Positions 25,626 through 35,427 are shown, numbered from the stretch's first letter. The stretch is DNA of 64,000 nucleotides from an uncultured Oscillospiraceae bacterium (GCA_949841465.1 CATKZW010000003.1:1-64000); one strand, 5' to 3'. Program-made: numbers and translations. The notes: generated by a model not told the origin, from the letters alone.

Positions 25626-25720
25626 TGTAAAACCTCCTTCATTGATTAAGACCTTGCGGGCAGGGGCAGTTTCCATCACGGCGTCTGCAAAGCGCGGCTT
25701 GTGGCACGCGGTCTGCTGCG

Positions 25721-25742
25721 GTTTATCACAAAATTCGCAAAT
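25721..25742 (+). repeat. Left inverted repeat of invertible segment
   Basis: The core TCACAAAATTCGCAAAT (25726-25742) is perfectly repeated in inverse orientation at 25993-26009. The repeat extends to 22 bp with one mismatch. Confidence 0.9.
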
Positions 25743-25833
25743 TGTCCTGAAGGCGGCAAAAAATTTGCTGACAAGAAGGCCCTGAGCGCAAAGAAAGCCC
25801 CGCACAAGCGCCGAAAAGGGCGGTGCAGGGTGC

Positions 25834-25870
25834 AAAAAATGGGCCGGACAAAATTTGACCCTTGTCCGGC
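25834..25870 (-). terminator. Leftward terminator inside invertible segment
   Basis: A 9-bp stem, GCCGGACAA with TTGTCCGGC (25843-25870), is followed leftward by ATTTTTT. In this orientation it blocks read-through from the recombinase gene into the operon. Confidence 0.8.
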
Positions 25871-25903
25871 ATAATTTAATATGGGAAAAGTTAAGGAAAA
25901 AAC

Positions 25904-25932
25904 TTGCATTTCGCCGCCATTCGAGTTATAAT
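25904..25932 (+). promoter_or_regulatory. Promoter inside invertible segment
   Basis: TTGCAT, 17 bases, TATAAT, reading rightward. In the present orientation it would make antisense RNA against the 3' end of the recombinase gene. After inversion it would serve the exported-protein operon. Confidence 0.85.
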
Positions 25933-25992
25933 AACATGGTCCGACAGGAAATCGGAAAAAGGAGCAGCTTTTTTGTTCGTCTCATTGCGGCG

Positions 25993-26014
25993 ATTTGCGA
26001 ATTTTGTGAAAAAC
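25993..26014 (-). repeat. Right inverted repeat of invertible segment
   Basis: Carries the inverse copy ATTTGCGAATTTTGTGA (25993-26009) and extends to 26014 with one mismatch. It begins six bases after the recombinase stop codon in the direction of transcription. Confidence 0.9.
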
Positions 26015-26019
26015 TGTCC

Positions 26020-26865
26020 CTATGAGATCAGGCCGAGCCGGTCCAGCTGCTGGGCGTGCTCCGCTCCGGTGGAGATCAGGTAGATCCGGGTGGTTTCGAC
26101 CGAGCTGTGCCCCAGTACGTCCGCCAGCTTCACCACGTCCCGGCAGGCCCGATAAAAGGTCTGGGCAAACAGGTGCCGCAGGTTGTGGGGGAATACCTTG
26201 GAGGGAGTCACCCCCGCTTTTTGGCAGATGGCCTTCATCTCCGCCCAAATCTGCCGTCTGGACAGTCCCTTCCCGCTTCTGGTGAGGAATATCTCGCCAG
26301 AGGCGGTTTTTTGCTTTTTGGCATACTTTTGCAGCTTCCGGCACAGCTTGCCGGGGATCAGAATGGTGCGGATCTTGCCTTTCAGCGAAATGTCCGCCCG
26401 GCCGGCCCGCACCGTTTCCACCGTGATGTATTTTACCTCGCTGACCCGGATGCCCGTAGCGCAGATGGTTTCCATCAGCAGGGAAAGGCGGGTCCTGCCC
26501 ATGGCGTTCGCGGCCTCCAGCAGCCGGTTGTATTCTGCCTTGCTCAGCTCACGGTCTGTCTGGCGGAACAGCTTGCGCTGGATGTGCAGATATTTCACAC
26601 AGCATTCTTCCCGGCCCAGGAACCGGAGAAATTTATTCATAGCCGACAGCTTGGAATTGACGGTTTCCGGGCGAAGACCTGATGCGCACAGATTTGTCTT
26701 CCAGTCGGCGGCGGCTTCCTTGCCAAGAGGGCGTCCGTCCAGCCAGGCGGTGAAGCTCCGGACGTCCCGCAGATATTTATCGATGGTGCTGGATACGCGC
26801 TCCTCCAATTGCAGATGACGTTTGAATGCGGCGATTTGAGCGGCCTGGATGGTACGGTGCTTCAT
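26020..26865 (-). CDS. Tyrosine site-specific recombinase (probable DNA invertase)
   Basis: A 281-residue XerC/D-like recombinase. Residues 10-90 form the helical core-binding domain. The catalytic residues are Arg140 (CATGIRVSEVKYI), His227 and Arg230 (FPHNLRHLFA), His253 (LGHSSVETT) and the nucleophile Tyr262 (RIYLIST). It is shorter than the element integrase and has no arm-binding domain, as is typical of Xer-like enzymes that flip short promoters. The gene lies next to the 22-bp inverted repeats and probably acts on them. The ATG at 26865 follows AAGAAGGAG. Its own promoter region upstream is A+T-rich. Confidence 0.92.
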   Translation of the reverse strand: MKHRTIQAAQIAAFKRHLQLEERVSSTIDKYLRDVRSFTAWLDGRPLGKEAAADWKTNLCASGLRPETVNSKLSAMNKFLRFLGREECCVKYLHIQRKLFRQTDRELSKAEYNRLLEAANAMGRTRLSLLMETICATGIRVSEVKYITVETVRAGRADISLKGKIRTILIPGKLCRKLQKYAKKQKTASGEIFLTRSGKGLSRRQIWAEMKAICQKAGVTPSKVFPHNLRHLFAQTFYRACRDVVKLADVLGHSSVETTRIYLISTGAEHAQQLDRLGLIS

Positions 26866-27130
26866 AAAAAACAGCTCCTTCTTATCTGATTTGATGCGTT
26901 TTGTGACAAATTTGGGAGGATAAGCGGAGACCCGCTCCGGTGGCTGCCTTCATAATTGTAAGCCTTTTTCTCCCTGCTGACGATACATAATATCACATCT
27001 TTTTGTTCAAAGAGCGGTTGATAGAGCAACTTTTTAAGTGGGGAATTACCAAAGATTGGCTTGCTCATTTGTACAGGATGCTGAATGAAACGAATATACA
27101 TTTATAAACAAGAAAGTTTTGGAAATTTCC
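26866..27130. other. Intergenic region, no gene seen
   Basis: About 265 A+T-rich bases lie between the divergent recombinase and RpiR-type genes. Short frames here lack ribosome sites. I cannot define a clear recombinase promoter. Confidence 0.5.
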
Positions 27131-27159
27131 TTGACATGACAAAAAATTTGGCGTATACT
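27131..27159 (+). promoter_or_regulatory. Promoter of RpiR-type gene
   Basis: TTGACA, 17 bases, TATACT. The start codon is about 245 bases downstream, leaving a long G+C-rich leader (27165-27405). Confidence 0.85.
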
Positions 27160-27164
27160 CAGAG

Positions 27165-27405
27165 TAAAGAGGGGGAAGAAGAACCTTTTACTTTTGACTT
27201 TTGAATGAGCGTCCAAGCCACGTGAGTGACCTTCTGGCGGCACATCGCCGCCCGGGCAGGGGAATGCACGTCCGGCGTGGGCGCTTGCTTTTTTCAGGGA
27301 CGGCCACCAGAGTGGGCGGGGGAGAAAAGAGACCCCTGGCTGCAGACCGGCGGCGGACCGGTGCGCGTCCGGATGCTCGGACGCGGAGTTGAGAGGAGAG
27401 AGACT
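27165..27405 (+). other. Long leader of RpiR-type gene
   Basis: About 240 bases, G+C-rich and hairpin-prone, for example GCGTCCG with CGGACGC near 27367-27386. No named riboswitch is recognised. Open frames here lack ribosome sites. Confidence 0.4.
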
Positions 27406-28248
27406 ATGAAAAGCGCACTGTTACGGCTTCGTGAGAGTCAGGACTCCATGAGCGCCACTGAGCGGGCGGTGTCTGATTATCTGCTCAGCCATCAGGGAGA
27501 GGCCATGGGGCTGTCCATCCACCAGCTGGCGGAGAAAACCTTTGCCTCTCCGTCCACCGTGATCCGCATGTGCCAACGCATCGGCTTTGCGGGGTACAAG
27601 GAATTCCGGCAGGCGGTAACCTGCGATGTGGCGGTGCGCCGTATGGACAGGAGACAGGAGCGCCGCGAGATCACCCAGTCCGACAGCCTGGATGAGATTG
27701 TAGACAAAGTGACCTATCAAAATATGATGTCTTTGCAGGACACCAAAGATCTGATCGACACGGATACACTCCAAATTTGTGTGGACCTGCTGAACAGCGC
27801 CCGGACAGTACTGCTGTTCGGACTGGGGGCCTCTCTGCATGCCGCCCGGGACCTGAACCTAAAGCTGCTGCGGCTGAACAAGCCCTGCGTCACCAACGAC
27901 GACTGGCACACCCAGCTGCTCCAGGCTAAAAACGCCACGGAGCAGGATCTGGGCATCGTGGTGTCCTACTCCGGTGAGACGGCGGAGATGGTGCAGTGTA
28001 TGAACGCTCTGCGGGAGAACCACACCCCTATCGTGGCCATCACCCGGCGGGAGGCATCCCCGGTGACGGAGCTTGCTGACTACCGCCTGTATACCACGGA
28101 CAACAGCTCCGCCATCCAGCTGGGGACCATGTCCTCCCGGATGTCCCAGCTGAACATCATTGACATCCTGTTCACCGCCTATGCCAACAGTCAGTACAGC
28201 TGCTGCGTGGCGGAGATCAGGCAGGCCGATGCCGTGGGCGCGGGCTGA
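27406..28248 (+). CDS. MurR/RpiR-family transcriptional regulator
   Basis: This 280-residue regulator has an N-terminal helix-turn-helix of the RpiR type (LSIHQLAEKTFASPSTVIRM, then CQRIGFAGYKEFRQAV). A SIS sugar-phosphate-binding domain follows (ARTVLLFGLGASLHAARDLN, VSYSGETAEMV, PIVAITRREASPVTELADYR). Such proteins sense phosphosugars and control sugar or amino-sugar use. The target genes are not obvious; a HAD phosphatase follows with its own promoter. The ATG at 27406 is seven bases after GAGAGGAG. The in-frame codons upstream lie in the noncoding leader. Confidence 0.9.
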   Translation: MKSALLRLRESQDSMSATERAVSDYLLSHQGEAMGLSIHQLAEKTFASPSTVIRMCQRIGFAGYKEFRQAVTCDVAVRRMDRRQERREITQSDSLDEIVDKVTYQNMMSLQDTKDLIDTDTLQICVDLLNSARTVLLFGLGASLHAARDLNLKLLRLNKPCVTNDDWHTQLLQAKNATEQDLGIVVSYSGETAEMVQCMNALRENHTPIVAITRREASPVTELADYRLYTTDNSSAIQLGTMSSRMSQLNIIDILFTAYANSQYSCCVAEIRQADAVGAG

Positions 28249-28269
28249 AGCCTGTGCATATGATTGGAA

Positions 28270-28308
28270 AACACCGGGTGCTGCAGATGCGGCGTCCGGC
28301 GTTTTTTT
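28270..28308 (+). terminator. Terminator of RpiR-type gene
   Basis: An imperfect 8-bp stem, AACACCGG with CCGGCGTT, followed by a run of T residues. Confidence 0.7.
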
Positions 28309-28310
28309 AC

Positions 28311-28339
28311 TTGCCTAGCGGCGGTTTATCCTGTATACT
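28311..28339 (+). promoter_or_regulatory. Promoter of HAD hydrolase gene
   Basis: TTGCCT, 17 bases, TATACT, with the ATG about 30 bases downstream. Confidence 0.8.
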
Positions 28340-28369
28340 GGAGAAAAATCAAGGCTGGGAGAGAAGACA

Positions 28370-29074
28370 ATGGATATGACCACCGTACTGTTCGACCTGG
28401 ACGGCACCTTGCTGCCCATGGACATGGATACCTTCACCAACGGCTATTTCGCCATGCTCACCAAAAAGCTGGCGCCCTGCGGCTACGACCCTAAGAAGCT
28501 GATCGATGCCATCTGGGCAGGCACCGGCGCCATGGTGAAAAACGACGGCAGCCGAACCAACGAGGAGGCGTTCTGGAACAAGTTCGCCCAAATCTTTGGC
28601 GAGAAGTCGCTGGAGGACAAGCCGCTGTTCGAGGAGTTCTACGCCAACGAGTTCCAGCGGGCAAAGGAGCTGTGCGGGTATAACGAGTGGGCGGCGAAGG
28701 CTGTCCGGGCCATCAAGGCGTCGGGCCGCCGGGTGGCGCTGGCCACCAACCCCATTTTCCCCGCAGCGGCCACCGAGAGCCGCCTGCGCTGGGTGGGGCT
28801 GGAGCCGGGGGAGTTTGAGCTGTACACCACCTATGAAAGCTGCCGGTACTGCAAACCCAGCCTGAACTACTACCGGGACGTGCTGGACCGGCTGGGGGCG
28901 AGGCCGGAGGAGTGCCTCATGGTGGGCAACGACGTGGCGGAGGACATGATTGCCCAGACCCTGGGGATGCGGGTGTTCCTCATCACCGACTGCCTCATCA
29001 ACAAGGAGGGGAAGGACATCGACAGCTATCCCCATGGCGGCTTTGAGGAGCTGGTCAAGTTTGTATGCAGCTGA
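28370..29074 (+). CDS. HAD-family phosphatase
   Basis: A 234-residue haloacid dehalogenase-type hydrolase. Motif I is LFDLDGTLLPMD (nucleophile Asp9, general acid Asp11), motif II is ALATNP, and motif III/IV are CKPSLNYY and MVGNDVAEDMIA. The helical cap between residues 15 and 90 is of the C1 kind, which suits small phosphorylated substrates. The substrate is unknown. It has its own promoter and a clear terminator and is therefore a single-gene unit. GGGAGAG precedes the ATG. Confidence 0.9.
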   Translation: MDMTTVLFDLDGTLLPMDMDTFTNGYFAMLTKKLAPCGYDPKKLIDAIWAGTGAMVKNDGSRTNEEAFWNKFAQIFGEKSLEDKPLFEEFYANEFQRAKELCGYNEWAAKAVRAIKASGRRVALATNPIFPAAATESRLRWVGLEPGEFELYTTYESCRYCKPSLNYYRDVLDRLGARPEECLMVGNDVAEDMIAQTLGMRVFLITDCLINKEGKDIDSYPHGGFEELVKFVCS

Positions 29075-29086
29075 ATCATTGTGCGG

Positions 29087-29116
29087 AGGGCGGTCACTGT
29101 GGTGGCCGCCCTTTTT
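29087..29116 (+). terminator. Terminator of HAD hydrolase gene
   Basis: A hairpin based on AGGGCGG and CCGCCCT is followed by TTTTT. Confidence 0.85.
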
Positions 29117-29211
29117 CCTGCGATTTTTTTGGAATGGCGGTAATATTAAGCCTGGAATCCTGTCTTATTCTGTGAAGGCCTTCGCAAGCACGGCGGAAGG
29201 GAGGGATGCGG

Positions 29212-29769
29212 ATGGAGGACAGCAGGATTGTAGAGCTGTACTGGCGGCGGGACGAGGCGGCCATCCGAGAGACAGAGAAAAAATACGGCGCGATGTGCCG
29301 GGGCGTTGCCGGCCGCATCCTGGGGACGGACGAGGATGCGGAGGAGTGCGTCAACGACGCCCTCCATCATGCGTGGAACACCATCCCGCCTCAGCGCCCG
29401 GACAGGCTGGGGGCGTGGCTGGGGAAGGTGACCCGCAATTTGGCCCTGAACTTGTGGAGCAAAAACCACACCCAAAAGCGATATGGCGGGATGACGGCTC
29501 TGCTGGATGAGCTGGCGGAGTGTGTCCCCGGCCCGGCGACGGTGGAGCATGAGCTGGAACAAAAAGAGCTGTCCGCGGCCATCGACGGCTGGCTGCGGGG
29601 GCTGCCGCGGGAGGACCGGAGGCTGTTTGTCCGGCGGTACTGGTACGGCGTGGAGCTGCGGGAGCTGGCGGCGGAGCGGGGCGTGCCTCCCAACCGGCTG
29701 GCGCAGAAGATGCTCCGCCTGCGGCGGAGCCTGAAGCGGACATTGGAAACGGAGGGGTTTGCTTTATGA
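29212..29769 (+). CDS. ECF-type RNA polymerase sigma factor
   Basis: The 185-residue protein has region 2 (ETEKKYGAMCRGVAGRILGT, DEDAEECVNDALHHAWNTIP) and region 4 (LPREDRRLFVRRYWYGVELR, then the helix-turn-helix ELAAERGVPPNRLAQKMLRL). It redirects RNA polymerase, normally under control of a membrane anti-sigma factor. The next gene overlaps by four bases and encodes a single-pass membrane protein that may be that partner. I prefer the ATG at 29212 because GGGAGG lies seven bases upstream; an ATG two codons earlier is also possible. Confidence 0.88.
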   Translation: MEDSRIVELYWRRDEAAIRETEKKYGAMCRGVAGRILGTDEDAEECVNDALHHAWNTIPPQRPDRLGAWLGKVTRNLALNLWSKNHTQKRYGGMTALLDELAECVPGPATVEHELEQKELSAAIDGWLRGLPREDRRLFVRRYWYGVELRELAAERGVPPNRLAQKMLRLRRSLKRTLETEGFAL

Positions 29770-30542
29770 AGGAAGAAAAAGCGGTAAAGCTGTTTCAAGG
29801 CGTCACCGGCATCGGGGACGACCTGATTGAAGAGGCAGGGGTGGCTCAGTCGCGCAAAAGAATCAGCCCATGGCGGTGGGGAGCCATCGCGGCCTGCCTG
29901 TGTTTGGCGCTGGCGGGGACGGCGGTAGCGGCCCGGATTTTTGGCGTACAAATTCGGCACACCGCCAGTGGGGAGATCCAGCTGTCAGGTGGGATTGCTT
30001 ACTACCCCTACGACAGCCTGTCCGATGAGTTCAAGGAGCTGGCGGACGAGCCATGTACGAAGAGGTTCGATTCCTGGCAGGAATTAGAGGATTTTGCCGG
30101 GGTGGATTTGATGAATAACCCGGTGCTGGATGCGTCTCCGCCCAGAAACTTCTACACGTCATGGGACGGCGTAAAGGGGCGCTGTCTGCTCCGCGCCGGC
30201 GCGGAACAGAGGTATATCCATGCGGTCGGCTGCTTTGAAATTGGTGATGTGGATATCGAAATGTACTGTTTCCTTTTTACGGACCGTATGGCGGAGGACT
30301 GGGATGAAATGTTCTACGGCGTCCAATATCCGGCTGGTTCGGTGCTGAACCATGAGGGCTACACCGCGGCCAACGGACTGGAGGCCCAGATCATGGAGGT
30401 CAGCTGGCCGGGATTGAATGGGGACTCCTGTGCAGCGTCTGTTTCCCTCAACGGTATTCCCACTGTCATATATGCTATGGCTGATGATATGGAAGCGGCT
30501 CGAACCGCTCTGTGCCGGATACTGGACGGCTTCGACCTGTAA
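29766..30542 (+). CDS. Single-pass membrane protein, possible anti-sigma partner
   Basis: The 258 residues have a short cytoplasmic N-terminus with EEKAVKLFQGVTGIGDDLIE, one transmembrane segment near residue 40-57 (GAIAACLCLALAGTAVAARI) and a large outer domain of about 200 residues. The layout is that of regulators paired with ECF sigma factors in clostridia, though no zinc-binding anti-sigma motif is visible. The outer domain contains paired aromatic strands (YAMADDMEAARTALCRI at the end) and may sense a signal. Overlap with the sigma gene (ATGA) implies joint control. The function is inferred. Confidence 0.75.
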   Translation: MKEEKAVKLFQGVTGIGDDLIEEAGVAQSRKRISPWRWGAIAACLCLALAGTAVAARIFGVQIRHTASGEIQLSGGIAYYPYDSLSDEFKELADEPCTKRFDSWQELEDFAGVDLMNNPVLDASPPRNFYTSWDGVKGRCLLRAGAEQRYIHAVGCFEIGDVDIEMYCFLFTDRMAEDWDEMFYGVQYPAGSVLNHEGYTAANGLEAQIMEVSWPGLNGDSCAASVSLNGIPTVIYAMADDMEAARTALCRILDGFDL

Positions 30543-30544
30543 GC

Positions 30545-30577
30545 AAAAGGCCCCTGCGCGCCGCGCAGGGGCCTTTT
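30545..30577. terminator. Bidirectional terminator
   Basis: A 16-bp perfect stem, AAAAGGCCCCTGCGCG with its complement, with T-runs on both sides. It separates the convergent sigma operon and asnS. Confidence 0.92.
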
Positions 30578-30589
30578 CACAGTGAGAAA

Positions 30590-31984
<1,395 letters not shown>

Positions 31985-32019
31985 ATGCGTTCCCTCTTTT
32001 CTAAAAAAGTATGGGATAC

Positions 32020-32047
32020 AGTATATCACTTTTTCCCATTTTTGCAA
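32020..32047 (-). promoter_or_regulatory. asnS promoter
   Basis: Read leftward: TTGCAA, 16 bases, TATACT, about 36 bases before the ATG. I see no T-box leader. Confidence 0.75.
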
Positions 32048-32130
32048 GGGGGAAGCGGGAGAATTCTCACTAAAAATTCCCGTTTTGCCCAGGCGGCGGA
32101 AAAATTTTGAGGGGAGGGCCAGGTTTCCTC

Positions 32131-32160
32131 TTGCGGGGGCGGGCACGAGTATAGTATAAT
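32131..32160 (+). promoter_or_regulatory. Promoter of fapA operon
   Basis: TTGCGG, 18 bases, TATAAT, then AAAGGAGG and the fapA ATG. It is back to back with the asnS promoter. Confidence 0.7.
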
Positions 32161-32197
32161 AGGCAAGAAGAAAAACAGGGGGAAAGGAGGCGTCTAT

Positions 32198-33931
32198 ATG
32201 GCAGGAAAAAAGCCGCTGCTGTCCCGGCTGTTTGGTTTCCGGCCGGAGGAGGAACCCCAAGAGGAGCGGATATCCGTTCAACCTCGGGAGGAGGCGGCCC
32301 CGCCCGACCTGCCTCCCAAACAGGAGGCGGACCCTTTCCGGCTGGAGCTGAAGCCGGATCACGCGGTGAGCAGGCTGTTCCGGCTGTGGAAGGATCAGTC
32401 AGGTGGGCGGACGGACCTGTCCCTCCGCTTTGAGGACACGAATGGAGAGGCGGTTCTGCCCGTCAGCCAGGCCAAGCAGGAACTGGCGCGGCTGCTGCTG
32501 ACAGTGAACGCCACGGCCAACCAGCGGTGGAACAAGGTTTCCCCCAAGAGCGGCGCCGCGCCCAAACAGGGGGAGGACCCGCCCCCGCTCCCGGACATGG
32601 ACGCCCAGGCGGTGGCCTTCGTGTCCAACGACCGGCTGACGGCGTGGGTGCTGGTCTATCCGCCGGTGGGCGGGGGAAAAGAGCTGGACCGGGGAATGCT
32701 GACCAGGGCCCTGGGGGAGAAGCAGGTGAAATACGGTTTGGACGAGGACCTGCTGGACACCCTGCCCGAACGTCCGAAGCGGTATTTCCGCCTGTATCTG
32801 GCCGCACGGGGAAAGGCCGCCGTCCACGGAAAGGACGGTCAGGTTGTGGATCTGTTCGCCCGGAAACCGGAGCGCAAGCTGGTGCTGGACGAGTATAACC
32901 GGGTGGATTACGCGGCCATCAGCTTCATCCAGAACGCGGAGGAGGGGGACGTGATCTGCCGGATTATCGCGCCCACCCCCGGCGAGCCGGGCAAAACGGT
33001 GCTGGGCCAGGAGCTGCCCGCCCGTGACGGCAGGCCCGCAGTGCCCCCCAAGGGCCGCAACACCGCCCTCACCGAGGCTGGCGACGCCCTGGTGGCCACC
33101 AAGACAGGACACGTGGAGTTCAACGGGCGCACCTTCCAGGTCCGGCCTGTGCTGGAGGTGGAGGGCAATGTGGACTACTCCACCGGTCATATCAACTTCC
33201 TGGGGGACGTCCACATCCATGGGGACATCTGCACCGGCTTCACCGTCCGGGCCATGGGCAATATCACCGTGGATGGCGTGGTGGAGGCGGCCACGGTGGA
33301 GGCCGGCGCCGACCTGATTATGGTCAAGGGCGCTCAGGGGGACAACCGGGCGGTGCTCCGGGCCAACCACAGCATCTTCGCCAAGTATCTGGAGAACTGC
33401 TGCGTCTACGCCATGGAGGACCTCCATGCCGACTGCATCATCAACTGCGATGTGTACTGCGACGGCCTGGTGGAGGTGCGCTCCGGCCGGGGCACCATCA
33501 TCGGAGGCAGCATTCGGGCCGCCCATGAGGTCAGCGCCGGGGTGGTGGGATCCCAGTCCGAGTGCCACACCAACGTGGTGCTGGGCGGCCTGCCCTGCCA
33601 GGAGTTCGATCACGAGGTGCTGGTCAGGGAGATCGCCGATCTGGAGGAGGAGCTGGAGAAGACGGAGCGCCAGCCCGACAGCCCCGCCAAGTTCACCCGT
33701 TCAGGCAAACTGCGCATGCAGCTGTCCCTAAATAAAAATAAGCTGGAGCAGTTTGACCGGGACCTGGAGGAGCTGCGGGAGCATGAGAATGAGCCGGGTC
33801 TGCGCCGTCTCACCTGCACTGTGGCCTACCCCGGGGCCTCGGTGACCATTGGCCCGTCCTTCTACCGCTTCCGGGAGGAGACCCGCCCCGTGGTTGCCAC
33901 GCTGCTGAATGGGGAGATATCCATTATCTGA
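32198..33931 (+). CDS. FapA-family polymer-forming protein
   Basis: A 577-residue protein of the FapA (DUF342) family. The conserved part starts near residue 235 ([38 protein letters not shown]). It continues into a right-handed beta-helix ([40 protein letters not shown]) and a coiled coil ([13 protein letters not shown]). Members are linked to cell envelope or flagellar functions, but no biochemical role is settled. The N-terminal 230 residues are variable. It leads an operon with CheX- and CheY-like genes. AAAGGAGG lies upstream of the ATG. Confidence 0.88.
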   Translation: MAGKKPLLSRLFGFRPEEEPQEERISVQPREEAAPPDLPPKQEADPFRLELKPDHAVSRLFRLWKDQSGGRTDLSLRFEDTNGEAVLPVSQAKQELARLLLTVNATANQRWNKVSPKSGAAPKQGEDPPPLPDMDAQAVAFVSNDRLTAWVLVYPPVGGGKELDRGMLTRALGEKQVKYGLDEDLLDTLPERPKRYFRLYLAARGKAAVHGKDGQVVDLFARKPERKLVLDEYNRVDYAAISFIQNAEEGDVICRIIAPTPGEPGKTVLGQELPARDGRPAVPPKGRNTALTEAGDALVATKTGHVEFNGRTFQVRPVLEVEGNVDYSTGHINFLGDVHIHGDICTGFTVRAMGNITVDGVVEAATVEAGADLIMVKGAQGDNRAVLRANHSIFAKYLENCCVYAMEDLHADCIINCDVYCDGLVEVRSGRGTIIGGSIRAAHEVSAGVVGSQSECHTNVVLGGLPCQEFDHEVLVREIADLEEELEKTERQPDSPAKFTRSGKLRMQLSLNKNKLEQFDRDLEELREHENEPGLRRLTCTVAYPGASVTIGPSFYRFREETRPVVATLLNGEISII

Positions 33932-33973
33932 TATCAAATCGGGCCCAGTGCTCTTGGGAAGGGAGTGAGTTAC

Positions 33974-34456
33974 ATGGACAAAGCCATACCGGAGAAAAAA
34001 CTTCGGGAGGGCCTTGACCGGATTGTCCGGGAGGTGACCGAGGCATCGGCAGGCATTGAGCTGATTCGGGGAGAGACTCCGCCAGGGGAGCATATGTGCA
34101 CGGTGCATGTCGGCTTCTGCCGGGGATTTCATTCAAGCCTGTCCATACGGGCGGACACCGCCCTGTTTACCCGGCTGGCCCAGTCTATGCTGAAGGAGGA
34201 GCAGGTTACCGCCCAGGATCTGGAGGACGCGGCCAAGGAGTATTTCAACGTGCTGTGCGGGCATATCGCTGCCGAGCTGTACAGATCCACCCGCGTTGCC
34301 GCACGGTTCAGCGTGCCTACCTTCCACTGGGGGAGATACTGCCCGGAAGATTATACGGAGCAATTTGTGATCTGCTATTCCGGCGGCCGGAACGAAGCCG
34401 CAGAGCTGGTCCACCACATCCCGGTTTCCCGGGAGAAGGACGGCGGGGCCGAATAG
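33974..34456 (+). CDS. CheX-like chemotaxis phosphatase-domain protein
   Basis: This 160-residue protein matches the CheX/CheC-like fold, with the helix LEDAAKEYFNVLCGHIAAEL in the position where CheX has its catalytic Glu and Asn (here E in AAKEYFN and N in FNVLCG). CheX removes phosphate from CheY. The next gene encodes a CheY-like receiver, so the pair can form a small phosphorelay. I chose the ATG at 33974 with GGGAG upstream; a GTG three codons before is less well placed. It lies 42 bases after fapA. Confidence 0.82.
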   Translation: MDKAIPEKKLREGLDRIVREVTEASAGIELIRGETPPGEHMCTVHVGFCRGFHSSLSIRADTALFTRLAQSMLKEEQVTAQDLEDAAKEYFNVLCGHIAAELYRSTRVAARFSVPTFHWGRYCPEDYTEQFVICYSGGRNEAAELVHHIPVSREKDGGAE

Positions 34457-34494
34457 GCTCAAACATAATTTTGAATGAAAGAAGGATATAAATT

Positions 34495-34863
34495 ATGGCA
34501 AAGCGTGTGATGGTGGTAGATGACTCCCGGGTCCAGGAGGTCCAGGTGCGCAAGCTGCTGGAGGGAACAGACTACGAGGTGGCGCATTACTGCCGCAGTG
34601 GGGAGGACGCCCTGGCGGTGTATGACGTGGTGAAGCCCGACGTGGTGACCATGGATATCATCATGCCGGGGATGGACGGCCTGGAGACCGCTCAGGCCAT
34701 TCTGGAGGAGTACCCGGAGGCTAAGATCGTCATGGTGTCCTCACTGGCCTATGACGACACCTTCGATGAGGCCAAGGCCATCGGCGCCAAGGGGTTTATT
34801 GACAAGCCCTTCGACAAGGAGAAGCTGCTGGCGGCCCTGGACGCGGCGCTGGCAGGGGATTGA
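34495..34863 (+). CDS. CheY-like single-domain response regulator
   Basis: A lone receiver domain of 122 residues. The acidic pocket is Asp9-Asp10 (VMVVDDSRVQ), the phosphorylation site is Asp54 (VTMDIIMPGMDG), the switch Ser follows in MVSSLAYDD, and the conserved Lys is in FIDKPFDK. It lacks an output domain, so it works by protein contact, perhaps on FapA or a motor. It follows the CheX-like gene by 38 bases with GAAGG upstream. A strong terminator ends the unit. Confidence 0.93.
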   Translation: MAKRVMVVDDSRVQEVQVRKLLEGTDYEVAHYCRSGEDALAVYDVVKPDVVTMDIIMPGMDGLETAQAILEEYPEAKIVMVSSLAYDDTFDEAKAIGAKGFIDKPFDKEKLLAALDAALAGD

Positions 34864-34938
34864 ATGTCTGTCGGTCTGATCCGCCTGTATTCCGGGGCGA
34901 GAGACAGTATGTGGGTATGGATTGGATGGCAAAATAGT

Positions 34939-34977
34939 AAACGGGCGGGCACCCTGATATGGATGCCCGCCCGTTTT
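34939..34977. terminator. Bidirectional terminator
   Basis: A 13-bp perfect stem AAACGGGCGGGCA with its complement, followed by TTTT. It separates the convergent CheY operon and zinc-ribbon gene. Confidence 0.9.
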
Positions 34978-35010
34978 CCGTCTTTCACAAGAAAAGTTAC
35001 GCTAATGACA

Positions 35011-35427
35011 TTACTCGCCGTCAGAGCCGTTTTCGTCGTCTTCAAAGGACAGGGCGAACTTGCCTCCGCACACGGGGCAGTCCACCACGCCGGCGGCCAG
35101 CGCCTCGTCGTCCACCACCAGATCCTCGCCGCAGGTGGGGCAGGGGATCTCGAAGAAGTCCTCATCGCCCTCATCGTCAAAGTCCTCGTCCTGCTCGTCC
35201 TCATCGTCGAACACAGCCTCCTCCAGGTCGGCCACGGTGTCCTCCAAGGTGTCCAGCTCCTCGTCGAACTGGTCCATGGCGGCGTCCACGCTGTCCAGCT
35301 GCTGGCCCATCTCCCGCAAAACGTCCAGTATCTCGGAGAGGATGCGCGCCTCGCCGGACTTCTCGGTGTCCAGCTTTAAGCCGTCAAACAGCCCCTGAAT
35401 ATAGGCCACTTTTTCAGAAATCGTCAT
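35011..35427 (-). CDS. Acidic zinc-ribbon protein (CD1247 N-terminal domain type)
   Basis: The 138 residues begin with the domain known from Clostridioides difficile CD1247 relatives (MTISEKVAYIQGLFDGLKLD). A coiled coil with many Asp and Glu follows. The C-terminal zinc ribbon has CPTCG and CPVCGG. This layout is common in clostridia; function is unknown. The protein is strongly acidic and probably cytoplasmic. GGAGGC precedes the ATG at 35427. It reads leftward downstream of efp but is separated from it by 130 bases containing a repeat. Confidence 0.85.
   Translation of the reverse strand: MTISEKVAYIQGLFDGLKLDTEKSGEARILSEILDVLREMGQQLDSVDAAMDQFDEELDTLEDTVADLEEAVFDDEDEQDEDFDDEGDEDFFEIPCPTCGEDLVVDDEALAAGVVDCPVCGGKFALSFEDDENGSDGE

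Larger units (their letters stand above)
25721..26014. promoter_or_regulatory. Putative invertible promoter switch (OFF orientation)
   Basis: A 294-bp segment bounded by 22-bp inverted repeats holds a near-consensus promoter pointing right, away from the exported-protein operon. It also holds a leftward terminator. A tyrosine recombinase gene ends six bases from the right repeat. Inversion would place the -10 box near 25803-25808 pointing left, about 180 bases from the operon's first ATG. Recombinase-flipped promoters controlling surface genes are well known in gut bacteria. Here the components are read directly and the inversion is inferred. Confidence 0.8.
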
